Shown piece by piece: positions 23,317-33,839 of a stretch of 64,000 nucleotides of DNA. A program made the translations under genes and the position numbers. The stretch is from Opisthorchis felineus. Lineage: Eukaryota > Platyhelminthes > Trematoda > Opisthorchiida > Opisthorchiidae. The stretch spans positions 595,473 to 659,472 of the forward strand of contig SJOL01007263.1 of NCBI GenBank assembly GCA_004794785.1, written 5' to 3'. A model generated the notes under the pieces. It was given only the letters and a program-made list of their open reading frames with translations, did not search any database and had not been told where the DNA came from. Every line of letters starts with the position of its first letter. The stretch's first letter is position 1.

Positions 23317-23490
23317 TTACGCTGATATACCGTTTAGTCCTTGCCGTATACACTCAGTACCAACGACGCAGGTGATTTTTTTCAAAATTCTCGCAAATTC
23401 GCCCCTAGTCCTGGATATCCGTGAGCTCAACTTATCATTCGTTTGGTCGGTAGTCAGAGTACTGTCGAGATAGCGGAAAACCGAACAACA
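23317..23490 (-). pseudogene. Non-LTR reverse transcriptase C-terminal fragment
   Basis: The minus-strand frame reads VFRYLDSTLTTDQTNDKLSS followed by RISRTRGEFARI. This resembles the connection segment after the reverse transcriptase domain (the FxYLGS ... EIxxRIxxARxAF pattern). It is too short to assign to a clade. Confidence 0.5.
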
Positions 23491-24044
23491 TTCTAGCAAC
23501 TACGATTCACCTGCATGCTCTGTGGGTTTCCGTGCATGCAGGAACGGGTTGGAACCAGCGTTCTGGGTATATGTATACTTAGGCCATAATAAGATGCTAT
23601 AGACGGAAATGATATTGAACTCCACATTTTCGCGGTTATATCATGGAACTATCATCCTCGGTCTCAAACGAACTCTTAGAAGCTAGTGGATTCTGATGTG
23701 AATCAATAAAATAAAAACAGCCACAGACCGAAGACCATACTTTCCAGAAAAGCGCGTGAAATGTTGACTCATTCGAAGTTTGTAATCGGTGACCGCGTCG
23801 ATCAACCGACTAGATTGAATTGGCTTGAGGTTGAAACTGGGTTACACTCATTGCCTGTCAGTGACGCTTCGTCCTGTGACCGTTTCCAAGACAAGTTGGT
23901 AAGGCCCAGAAAACATCCTTATTCTGCTGATTACAATAGCCTTGTCTCTTAGCGATATAACCGTATACAGCCTATTACTGTAGGTGTGATTAGTAACAAC
24001 CCTTTTTCTATGGACGTTACCCCTAGCTCTTGTCTTCTTTTCAG

Positions 24045-24077
24045 TGATTAGGCGTCGCCAAACGAGTTCGTGGTGTG
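24045..24077 (+). promoter_or_regulatory. 5' leader of APH-1 directly after a splice acceptor
   Basis: A strong pyrimidine tract and AG (CTCTTGTCTTCTTTTCAG) end at 24044, 33 nt before the start codon. It is either the 3' splice site of a 5'UTR intron or a spliced-leader trans-splice acceptor, which flatworms use on a subset of genes. The leader starts TGATTAG, so an AUG at the end of a spliced leader would run straight into a stop and could not serve as the start. Confidence 0.55.
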
Positions 24078-24190
24078 ATGACCTTACTGGGTGGCTTTGG
24101 ATGTGCCCTTATTGGCCTTGGCCCCTGTGTATCGCTATTTATTTTAACGGTGGCCTGCAATCCACTCAAAGTGATTGTTCTCACTGCAGG
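24078..24190 (+). CDS. aph-1: APH-1 coding exon 1 (residues 1-38)
   Basis: Encodes the N terminus MTLLGGFGCALIGLGPCVSL and the rest of the first membrane helix through NPLKVIVLTA, matching the family's opening FFGC-F-AFGP-ALF ... DPLR(V/I)II pattern. The ATG is the first in the exon and gives the family N terminus with no extra residues. Ends in phase 2 at GG/GTGAGT. Six kb of repeat-rich intron and an assembly gap follow, which is why no single open frame reveals it. Confidence 0.9.
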
Positions 24191-24194
24191 GTGA

Positions 24195-24485
24195 GTCTTT
24201 GGTCACATGGTAGCCCCTATGTCTGGTTTGCTGTTTTTCCTTACAGCTTTCTATTCGCCTTATTTACAGGCTCGAAGCGCATGAAAACTAACAGTCAACT
24301 TGATTTGTTTGAAATAGCCTTACGGTCGATACTTTTACTTCCAGTGGATAACAGTCGCATCTAGAAACTGACTGAAATCAGCTGAGTGGAAGCGACCCAA
24401 AGGCGAAAGTCTACGGTCGGTGACGAAATGCAAAAATGCTATCCAGCAAACTCAGTCGGGACCTCCAGACTCGACTCGCCAATTG
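24195..24485. other. APH-1 intron 1, unique-looking part
   Basis: No repeat or coding signal recognised between the exon 1 donor and the start of the RTE-like 5' region. Confidence 0.4.
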
Positions 24486-24955
24486 TTAATAACACTGGCC
24501 CCTCACGAAGAGACGGGACCTTACCTTGGTGTGACGGTTTGTGCGTGTCTCCTGGCCCTCCACGTTGGGGGTTAGAAAATGTGTGGCGACTTAATCCATA
24601 AAAATGGTAATGCACTTGCATTTGCCGCTAAACACCGCTGCCTTGCGATTAGGCCTTTGAGCCAAAGGCTTTGGTTGAGGACCCTAATCGTCCTCCTGTA
24701 TAGCTGTGGGCGCCCTGACAGTATCCCAGCCCACGTACAACGATGACACTTACAACTAACAAAACTCTCATACCACATCGACCATCACGTGGTGCTATCA
24801 GCCGGGTCGTCTTGCTGCATATAGCAGGGTGGGCAAACGAAAACATGCTACTGCTGACGCCTCCCGTCTTATACTTTCACGTTACCCCTCTTCTACTTTA
24901 CCCCACCCAAATTTGAAGACCCTCCCCGCGGGACCCAGCACTAAGACTGACCGTT

Positions 24956-25986
24956 TTGCTCGCCCTGCGTCACACTCAGCTGCAGCTTCTGTACGTGACA
25001 GTAACAGTAAAAACCATAAACACTTCGGAGTCTGTTTTCAAACACCGAAAGCCGACCCACTTAGCTCTCCTTGACGTTCGCACACTGAAGCAAGTAGGAC
25101 AGGTGCCTGTTGCTCGTACGCTAGATTCCCTCTGCAATGATGTATGCTGTCTGTCAGAAACAGGGATACAGGACGCAAGTACTGTGATTGAACCGACTGC
25201 CCCCTCGCTCTCTTCCAGGTTTCGGCTGCGCACCTCTGGTGATGTAGAGGCCGCTGCAGCTGGATATGCTGGGGTGGGTATAGTATTGAGCGACCGAGCG
25301 GAAGCGTCTCTCCTTGATTGGATACCCGTTGATAATCGCCTCTGTGCGGTTCGTTTGGCAACATCTGTGAGAGAATTTAGAGGAAGTGAGGTCCATCGTT
25401 CAGCTGTGGCACTTTCGGTGCCTAACTGCCATGCAACCAGAAAGAAGCACGAGGGCTGGGATACTGTCAGGTTACCCAAGTCTAGACAGGGGAAGTCGAG
25501 ATGCAGAGGTCGGGTTCGAACCACGGACCTCTCGGTCAGTAAATTCGCGCTCTTACCACTGAGCTATCTCGCCCTGAGGTCCATCGCACCTTGTTTATTG
25601 TGTCTGCTTACGCCCCAACCGACTGTAGTTCTGAATCTGCCAACGACAGTTTATATGACGCTCTAGGTGCCCTTCTGCAGCAGGCTAAAAGCTCAGATAT
25701 CGTTGTGGTTGCTGGTGACATGAACGCCCAGGTAGGTAGACTAAGCGCTGCTGAGACCCGAGTGGGTGGTCGTCTTGGATTGGACACGAGACGCGATAAC
25801 AACGGGGATCGCTTACTTCAAATGTGTGCCGATCACAGACTGTTCGTTTGCAGTACGAATTTCCGGAACAGCGGAAATCGCTTGACAACGTGGTGCCCAC
25901 CAACAAACCAGCCCCGAATCCAAATAGACCACATCGCCGTCAGTTATCGGTGGCGAGGGTCGATCACCGCCTGCCGCTCCTTCTGG
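24956..25986 (+). pseudogene. RTE-like endonuclease domain, split by a SINE
   Basis: The frame reads DVRTLKQVGQ (metal-binding region), CCLSETGIQD (catalytic Glu), GYAGVGIVLSDRAEA, then the SINE, then FIVSAYAPTDCSS, VVVAGDMNAQVGR (GDMNAQ, the GDFN-type active-site block) and IQIDHIAVSYRWRG (the ID-H region) just before the gap. With the SINE and one copy of the duplicated 12 bp removed the two halves fall into one frame, so the domain was intact or nearly so when the SINE arrived. It would nick target DNA for target-primed reverse transcription. Confidence 0.85.
25399..25574 (-). repeat. tRNA-derived SINE copy 3 with target-site duplication
   Basis: 176 bp insert flanked by TGAGGTCCATCG at 25387-25398 and 25575-25586. 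On the minus strand it has an A-box-like TAGCTCAGTGGTAAGAGCG, B box GGTTCGAACCC and the CCCCTGTCTAGACTTGGGTA body. It lies inside the retrotransposon endonuclease frame. Confidence 0.92.
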
Positions 25987-25991
25987 AACAC

Positions 25992-26917
25992 NNNNNNNNN
26001 NNNNNNNNNNNNNNNNNNNNNNNNNNNNNNNNNNNNNNNNNNNNNNNNNNNNNNNNNNNNNNNNNNNNNNNNNNNNNNNNNNNNNNNNNNNNNNNNNNNN
26101 NNNNNNNNNNNNNNNNNNNNNNNNNNNNNNNNNNNNNNNNNNNNNNNNNNNNNNNNNNNNNNNNNNNNNNNNNNNNNNNNNNNNNNNNNNNNNNNNNNNN
26201 NNNNNNNNNNNNNNNNNNNNNNNNNNNNNNNNNNNNNNNNNNNNNNNNNNNNNNNNNNNNNNNNNNNNNNNNNNNNNNNNNNNNNNNNNNNNNNNNNNNN
26301 NNNNNNNNNNNNNNNNNNNNNNNNNNNNNNNNNNNNNNNNNNNNNNNNNNNNNNNNNNNNNNNNNNNNNNNNNNNNNNNNNNNNNNNNNNNNNNNNNNNN
26401 NNNNNNNNNNNNNNNNNNNNNNNNNNNNNNNNNNNNNNNNNNNNNNNNNNNNNNNNNNNNNNNNNNNNNNNNNNNNNNNNNNNNNNNNNNNNNNNNNNNN
26501 NNNNNNNNNNNNNNNNNNNNNNNNNNNNNNNNNNNNNNNNNNNNNNNNNNNNNNNNNNNNNNNNNNNNNNNNNNNNNNNNNNNNNNNNNNNNNNNNNNNN
26601 NNNNNNNNNNNNNNNNNNNNNNNNNNNNNNNNNNNNNNNNNNNNNNNNNNNNNNNNNNNNNNNNNNNNNNNNNNNNNNNNNNNNNNNNNNNNNNNNNNNN
26701 NNNNNNNNNNNNNNNNNNNNNNNNNNNNNNNNNNNNNNNNNNNNNNNNNNNNNNNNNNNNNNNNNNNNNNNNNNNNNNNNNNNNNNNNNNNNNNNNNNNN
26801 NNNNNNNNNNNNNNNNNNNNNNNNNNNNNNNNNNNNNNNNNNNNNNNNNNNNNNNNNNNNNNNNNNNNNNNNNNNNNNNNNNNNNNNNNNNNNNNNNNNN
26901 NNNNNNNNNNNNNNNNN
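25992..26917. other. Assembly gap (926 N)
   Basis: A run of unknown bases. It falls inside the RTE-like element between endonuclease and reverse transcriptase, consistent with assembly failure in a high-copy repeat. The translated X runs across it mean nothing. Confidence 0.99.
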
Positions 26918-27910
26918 CCAGACAACTGGGGTGAATCGATAGTAGTGCCCATTTTCAAAAAGGGTACTCGCAGTGAATGTAGCAACCACAGAGGTGTTAG
27001 TTTGACTCCTGTTGTGACAAGACTTCTGGCGTCACTGATTCTTCGTCGTCTTACGGTGGCACGCGAAACCTTGACTCGTGAGAATCAAGTGGGATTTTGA
27101 CCGGGTAGAGGCTGCGTTGACCATACCTTCACACTCCGTCAGGTGTTAGAGCAACGCCATATGTACAGACGACCCACAATCTTGGTATTCCTTGACTTCA
27201 AGGGTGCGTTCGATTCTGTCGATCGGTCAGTGCTGTTAATTGCACTTGCTCAAAAGGATATGCCCCAGGAGTTTGTAAACATAATCCGATCCCTATATTC
27301 GCATACTTCTGGGTGGGTGAGAGTATACGGTGAGCTCTCCAAAAGCTTCGCTACCAAAAGTGGTGTCCGACAAGGATGTCCACTCTCTCCATTCTTGTTC
27401 AAGTTCATCATTGATGAAATAATGAGCTGAACGCTGGACGGTCTTCAAAACCCCGGTGTTCAAATTGTTGCTGGTGAGAATCTTGTCGATTCGGAGTACG
27501 CAGACGACATTGCCCTCATCTTCGAAGACAAAGAGGAAGCACAAGCCCTGTTTAATAGACTGACCACCGTTATACCATATTTCGGCATGCACCTAGCACC
27601 TTCAAAGTGCAAGGTCATGCTTCAGAGAGTACAGTCTCTGGGCCTACCCCTTACAATTCAAGGAGAATCACTGGAGATTGTGGAGACTCTTACATACCTC
27701 GATAGTTGTATTAGCTGTGACGGAAATGTGCCTGATGGTCAGTGTATGAATCTCAAAGGCTCGAATCACGTTTGCTAATTTGCGTCACTTGTGGCGTCAA
27801 AACGGCATGCCATTGGGTCTTAAGGGTCGCGCCTGCGTGCCAAAGTAAAGGCTGTGATGTTGCATGGGTGCGAGACGTGGCCTCTGCGGACAGGTGATGT
27901 GATGTGCCTG
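26918..27910 (+). pseudogene. RTE-like reverse transcriptase
   Basis: Reads DNWGESIVVPIFKKG (finger start), NHRGVSLTPV, LTRENQVGF then a stop, FLDFKGAFDSVDR (palm motif A), SGVRQGCPLSPFLFKFIIDE (motif B), a stop, then SEYADDIALIF with an intact catalytic YADD at 27497-27508, HLAPSKCKVML and LRHLWRQNG-like sequence. The match to the family ends at about 27910 after GCETWPLRTGD. Two in-frame stops and at least one frameshift make it a pseudogene, but motifs A-C are intact. Confidence 0.87.
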
Positions 27911-27925
27911 TAGAACGCACGTTCT

Positions 27926-28610
27926 TTGCAACCGGCTTCTTACCTTTGGCTTCAGGTTTCATATTCCAACAAGAACACTAATCCTTACCCGCAGTTTCTG
28001 TTAAATGTTTCTAGTAAGCTCATAGAATTCTTTGATGTTCTCATCAATACAGTCCAGACTGCTCAAAGGCTTCTCGCCATAGACCCCGATTATTCTACAG
28101 AGTTGCGATGTCGCTTCACTTTGGGTCGCATTCTAAGGTACCGGCTTGCAAATTTCCTAGCGGATGAAATCTATGATATAAAGAAATATCCGCCGGGCGA
28201 TTTCTCTCATGCACCTAGTGGGCTGTTGCATTTATACCCATATCAGTATGTTGTAATCGGCAACTGAATGACCGCAGAGCTTGACATGCTGTTATCTGTC
28301 AAGCTTCGTTTTCTAAGCCACTAGGCATATTTTCGAGTGAAATCTCTCACATCTATGGTTGCAGTCTGCGACATTCTAGTTTTGATATTTGCAACCAGTG
28401 AACTGAAAAACACTAGACTCAGACGTGATGTCCGATCATGTTCAGTTTGTTGAATTCAACACACGGAAATCGGGGCTTGATGTTAGATTACCGATTTACG
28501 GGTGCCTGAAAATACCGATTGAAATCATCTCAACAGATCTGAGCAAAACATCTGTTCGTCATCCACTGTCATCTTAATTACAGTTCGAAACAGTTGTGTT
28601 CCCATGACAA
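27926..28610 (+). other. Unidentified segment between RTE body and RTE tail
   Basis: A 113-codon open frame (27926-28267; centre reads RCRFTLGRILRYRLANFLAD) sits where the RTE C terminus should continue. It matches no family I recognise. It may be a replaced or inserted segment, or the downstream tail may belong to another insertion. Confidence 0.35.
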
Positions 28611-28689
28611 GGCTGTGCAAGGCATCAATGCTGAACACTGGTGTTATGCTGTCGATGGTGATGATGATAACCTTGCATAGTGGATCCCG

Positions 28690-31355
28690 CGGGCGAAAAG
28701 AAAACTTTCATTATCTGAAAGTATTATTCACGGCAGAGAGACAGTGATTCACTCCATTCCTGGACTAACTAACAAGAACCACGTGCGTTCGTCACAATAA
28801 GCCATTACAGTTTCTCATAAAGCCACTTCACAGTCGCTGGTGTGGTTTAAAAAGCATGACGATAGACTAAGTATACCGTACTTTTTGGTGGCACAATAGT
28901 CTCCACTGGCGCTGTAATTTTGCAAGTCTGTGTTTGTTTGATCAATGGTAGATCTGAATCCCGTCTCAATGGCGAAACCAGCCTCGTATGAGTCTTACAT
29001 AAGTGGGGCCTCCCCGCGCGGCAAAACGATCCCGCAAATCATGTTTCTGATGGTGTGGACAAGTTGAGTTAACATCTAGTCAATCGAATGATATCATAAC
29101 TGGACGGACATTTAAGTGACCTGAGGTATGACCAAGATGAGTTACCGGAACTGTACATACCACCAAAAGGTTTGTAACGGTTTTACGTTTGCTGGAATGA
29201 AATTTCCCTTTACTGGTCCACAGTGCTCTTTTCTTAAGCGGAGTGTGGCATAGCGTAACGATTCCATGCTGTTCGAAGTCAGCTTGCAGTCCCCGTTCTC
29301 CCGCTCACAGTCAGGGCGTCTGTAGGGAACGGCTGTTCACGAGAAAACTGGAGGTACTGTTGGCACGAGTACACACTGAATAATCTCAGTCATCACATCC
29401 CTCGAATCTACTAACCAAAAGTGAACAAATTACCTGCGGTGTGCAGACTAGCTGTGTATCCTCCTCCGTCCTGTAAAGTCAGTAGGCACACTCCATTTGG
29501 ACCTTCTTAGTGAACGTGAAGACGCCCTCTAATCAATTTCAAGCTATAATCACCCCCTCCATTAGCTTAGGTAAGTGTGATCATTTACTTGGATGCTGTG
29601 TCATACTCGATCCTCCCTGAAGACGGTCTGCATAAGAAAGTGAGAGAACAATTGAAATTCAACGCCGTCCCCTGCGCTAGGGGCTGTTTCCTCGTGAACG
29701 AGCCTAACCAACCATGGTCACTACGGCAATCACAGAGCCCTGAAACACTAACGATGCCATACAAAAACAGAAAAATAATAATAACAGGTACTATACGCCA
29801 GTTATACTGTGGGTCGATTTGTAACGCCACGATATTCACGTCTGGGTCAACTGCATATGTCAATTGTAGCCACGAAGAACAAAATGGGAAATTTCATACA
29901 CCTAGCTCTTTTTACTGTATAGGAATTTGGTGTACATGAAAAGGAAACTGATCTTTGTCAGCGAACTCAGTACCAAGCAAACCAAACAGGTCACGGTAAT
30001 GCACAACTACAGCGTTATTGAATCGGTCTTCATTGAACACGTGGTCTTTTGGACAAAGAGCTGATCAGCCCAAGTGCTGAGACTGGTGAGTTGACTAGAA
30101 CGTGTATACAAAATCCACTGGCATGATCTTGTGAGAGCGTGAGTATCTTCAGTTGTCCCAACGTAACATTTAATGGGCATTCATCGACAATGAAGACGCG
30201 TTCAGGTTGCCCAGTTTTCCTGTGTAGATCTTGGTCAACCTCTTACTCTTCCTGCCGTCCAGCACTAAGGGAGAATAAACAACCTGATCAACCCTAGTGA
30301 CAGCCTGTGGTTCAAATCAAGACTAGTCAGCCTAACATATCTCTACCGTTTATTACCGAAAAAGTGTTACCCAGATGTGGTTCGGGGTGGGGTGGGAGGT
30401 ACATCAATTATGTGTCATAACAGATTGGATGGTCCTTCGTTCAGATGGAGAACTCTGTACGGCGCTACTAGACGCAGTCGGTTGTGATAAAGATGAAAAT
30501 AGTTCTGGATGAGAGTTCAGTGACTGCGTTGAATTCCAGTCAAAATACAGATTTTTAGCAAATTAAGAGGTAAGTTAACGAAATTCACTTAACTCATTTA
30601 GAGGCCGAAAAAGTGAAAGGTTCACAAAGTATCTTGAGCAACAACAGATTCTTCTCTATTCGACAGCAACAGCCCTCTCCTTCAAGAGAATCTGGTAATA
30701 AGAGTTCTGTCGTTTTCATTTTCCTTGGTCGTGGCAATAATGGCACAGAGGTTACTCTTTGAAAGGAAGAGAATTCGCTATTCTGTGCCGGAACTTCTGT
30801 TTAAGGGAAAATCTGTTTTACAGCTTTCCTGTCCGATGTACAATCCGTCGGTTGTTTTGAAGCGATTTCTCGATCCAATCCAACCACTGTCCAGCCTACT
30901 CAGGTTCAGTGAATCTCTCCACCGTTTCCGTTGTTTCTGTCCCGCCCAGTCTCAAGTAGACTGACTGGATGAGCAGTGTAAAAGGAAAATAAAGGTAAAT
31001 ATTCTAGGATAAACAGCTTTGGAGAGTCAATCTTGCGTGGCTATTGACGGTAGTTTGGAGGGAACATCTGGACTATGTGACCGGTCCTCTCCCCTTCTTC
31101 ATAGTTTCGATGTTTGTTTTCATCTCAGCCCTCCAAACTATTTGGAAACACCAGACCGGCTTGCAGCGCATAAAGTGGGGTCCAGAATGCAAAGAACACT
31201 TTTGTATACTCGCATTACACGACGTACATATCTCGTGTTCTTCTTTATTCCAACTCTTATAATTCTAGCTGGTTTTTTGCAGACTCTCGAACCTAGGCCC
31301 TTTTTATTGCCCCCACATTTTTTGCTGATCAAAACTCTTCACTTTACCATTTTTT
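28690..31355. other. APH-1 intron 1, remaining part; no feature recognised
   Basis: Short frames at 29577-29939 and 30725-30964 have no recognisable motif. The frame running into exon 2 from 31019 is intronic: the acceptor at 31358-31359 cuts it. Confidence 0.4.
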
Positions 31356-31359
31356 CCAG

Positions 31360-31503
31360 GGGATTCTTCTGGTTGTTATCACTCCTCCTGACCTCGCTTT
31401 TTTGGCTCGCCTTCAGTTCGGTACTCAGTAATCTCGCCCTCAGTCTGTTTGTGGCCGTCGCATCCCAAGAGCTTCTGCGTTTCGCTTTCTTCAAACTGAT
31501 CGT
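31360..31503 (+). CDS. aph-1: APH-1 coding exon 2 (residues 38-86)
   Basis: Acceptor TTTTTTCCAG, then GFFWLLSLLLTSLFWLAFSS (second membrane helix, family FFWLVSLLL) and VASQELLRFAFFKLI (third helix, family LLQEVFRFAYYKLL with the conserved Gln-Glu and Arg). Donor GT/GTAAGT, phase 2. Both joins preserve family residues exactly. Confidence 0.93.
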
Positions 31504-31509
31504 GTAAGT

Positions 31510-32800
31510 GCACTCTTTCTCTCCACGGTATTCGACTAGCGATTTCTTATTCCGTATTTGTTTTTTTATAAAAAACTTAAACCCAGCCACCTAATGCCCT
31601 TTGAATGGATGGCTGTTTTGTCCGTTTGTTTCCGGTGGAATATCGCATCTCTTTACTATGTACTGTAATTTGCTCCATTGTATTTCATCGTATTTTGTTC
31701 TTTTCTACATTACCAAGTTTTATATCTGTTTCTTGCGTGCACATACAAGGGCCCACCTAAACTCCGCGGTTTTAGCTTTAGAATAGCGCTAGAAACGAAT
31801 CTCGGTGAGTATCGCTGAATAATGACTAGCACTAACTAGCCATATATATGCCTCGGGTGCGTCTCGTGAATGCTGCTTGCATTGTGGGTCTCAGCTGTCC
31901 AGCTGTACTGACTGGAGTCATCAATTCTGGGCTACCATCCAGGAGTACTGATGGCTCTAGAACTGTCCCCTCCTGTTCACCCTCAAGTCTTATTCCCTCG
32001 GGTTTACACCGGGTGCAGGGTGTTCATTTGGATTAACTCGCGGCTAAATGCAAACTATAAACCAAATCGCACGTTGTGCTCAGATGTCTATCGGCCTTGT
32101 TCGATGTGACAGGCCAATCTTGATACGGATGTCGGCCCATCATTAGCTAAAGTCGCACCAGCTCACTCGACAACTATGACCACAAATTTAAGTGCCCTCG
32201 AATGCCGTCATTGTAACACCCTTCTCATGTGGGATTAATAGGTGTCTTGTCTAAGTTAGAGCTAATCACACTGCTGATCAGCCGCTCGTGTCCGGCGACT
32301 GACCGGAGGGTCGCGCGTTCGAAACTGCGAGTTTCGTGAGTTGCGCACTGCTGTACAATTCTTCTAGGCTTTTCAGTATAGATTGTTTTCATTGACAAGA
32401 TGTAATCTCTTGATAGTAAGTGTCCGTCAAGATCGTTCTTGCGATTAATTGGGATTGCTGGCTAATACCGCCTTAAATCGGAGTGGTGACCCTCACATTT
32501 TTACGAAGGTACAAGTTGCTTTCAGGAAATTTCCATTGCGACCGCACGTTTGCGCATAGTCGTTCGTCTTCTAGTTCCAATCTGTCAATGTTCATACAAC
32601 AGTTCCTTCGAAAGGAACGTCGAAGACAAATGATTTCCAGTAGGGATGAAACAGCTGTGCAATGCTCGGGTTTCCTGTATAGATTGACTTCACTAACAGG
32701 ACGAAATATTGATGGACAATTTCCCAAATCTCCTCAAAATGAGCAAATAGCTAGGTGACCCTACAGAACATTCACAGGGAATCTATAGAGGAAAATGTTG
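31510..32800. other. APH-1 intron 2, first part; no feature recognised
   Basis: T-rich sequence after the donor, then anonymous DNA. Around 32280-32340 a GTTCGAAACT block resembles a SINE B box, but no full SINE could be followed. Confidence 0.4.
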
Positions 32801-32863
32801 GTAGCTCAGGTAGCGTAGACGGTCGTTGGTTTGTTCGCTGAGCTGGGCAATTTGATTGCAAAC

Positions 32864-32894
32864 GTTTCATTACCAATCGAGGTGACATTATCAG
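32864..32894 (-). ncRNA. Hammerhead-like core, left arm
   Basis: Minus strand: CTGATAA, GTCACC, loop, GGTAAT, GAAAC. Stem II is weakened by a mismatch relative to the right arm. Confidence 0.35.
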
Positions 32895-33042
32895 TGCGTT
32901 GTTGGGGAGCGTAGTGGTGCGTAGCGATGGGTGATCGAAGGTCAGCCCCGGCTAGCAGCACGTATACTAACGCACACGCAACACTACTCAACGCACAACC
33001 ACCAACCCATCGCTATGCATCACTACGCTCCCTAGCAACGCA

Positions 33043-33073
33043 CTGATGGTGTCACCTCGATTGGTGATGAAAC
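33043..33073 (+). ncRNA. Hammerhead-like core, right arm
   Basis: Plus strand: CTGATGG, GTCACC, loop TCGATT, GGTGAT, GAAAC. Stem II pairs TCACC with GGTGA plus an outer G-T pair. Confidence 0.45.
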
Positions 33074-33119
33074 GTTTGCAATAAAATTGCCCAACTCAGC
33101 GAACAAACCAACGACCATT

Positions 33120-33835
33120 CACAGGAAATGCCTGTTACAGACCTTCGGCGGTCTTCATTTTCCCTAAACTAGGTGTTTGGATGGAGACAAGCCATAAAGT
33201 AACGTCAGAATGAAATCCACGTAAAAGCAGATAGTCCACAACGCGACGAGGTGAACAGGTGCGTTGTTCGGGGTTCATATGACTAGACGAATGTTGGCTT
33301 GCACTTGTGAGGATGTAAGCCACAGAAAGTCTACACTGTATGCCAGTTGCCGAATACCGGAAATGGTAGGCAGAACGTCAGCCATCGGTTCCGTGCTTGA
33401 TTCGATTGAAAAGGACAGTATTATCATATCGATGGTCGGTACCCCAACACGGGACAAAACTGAAGAATTGGACACATGTTTCATCACTTTTATATTCAGA
33501 AACAACATGAAATTTCACATCAATATGTACGTATTTCCACCTGCGTGGCCAGTGGCACGCCGTCCATTCACTGCTTTACATACTGACGGCGTTTTTACCT
33601 CCCTTCACATCATGTATTCTTCGGCTTCTCATCCAAATTCCCTTATGCTCTGTATCGAAATGGAAAGTCCTAAATTAGGAGGGATCTATGTGTTTTCTAG
33701 TTTGGGTTGTCAGAGTCTGGCGTCGAAATCTTACAAAATAGAACAGTGGTCTTTCGCCTTGACACGCCACAATCCAAGACTGGCGTTCTTTCTGGGGCAC
33801 ACAACTGGATTCCTATCACGCCATGGCGCACGCCT
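33120..33835. other. APH-1 intron 2, middle; no feature recognised
   Basis: Open frames run through this stretch (for example from 33264) but their translations show no motif I recognise until RTE-like sequence begins near 33840. Confidence 0.4.
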
Positions 33836-33839
33836 GACA

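Larger units (their letters stand above)
24490..28680 (+). mobile_element. RTE/SR2-like non-LTR retrotransposon in APH-1 intron 1
   Basis: Order on the plus strand: a 5' region (24490-24850) that recurs at 39085-39486; an EEP endonuclease frame; a 926-base assembly gap; reverse transcriptase; and, after about 700 bp of unrelated sequence, a typical tail at 28618-28672 with an ATG/GATGAT microsatellite. RTE-clade elements commonly end in short tandem repeats. The copy is interrupted by a SINE and by stop codons (for example after NQVGF and after IIDEIMS). The clade call is by motif style and 3' tail. Confidence 0.82.
32806..33116. repeat. Penelope-type terminal inverted repeat (solo hairpin) in APH-1 intron 2
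   Basis: A left arm (about 32818-32936) and right arm (about 33003-33114) are near-perfect reverse complements of about 110 bp, separated by about 66 bp. Both arms carry the terminal motif found beside the Penelope-like element at 7.3 kb (TGTTCGCTGAG, GGGCAATTT, GCAAACGTTTC). No reverse transcriptase frame is present, so it is a leftover terminus pair. Confidence 0.85.

Noticed and set aside
25591..26989. Long open frames of 340-447 codons on both strands across the gap
   Set aside because: Most of their length is N translated as X; only the endonuclease and RT ends are real.
31019..31358. Frame reading into APH-1 exon 2 as the N terminus of the protein
   Set aside because: A clean acceptor precedes GFFWLL, and the true first helix is at 24078 with matching phase.
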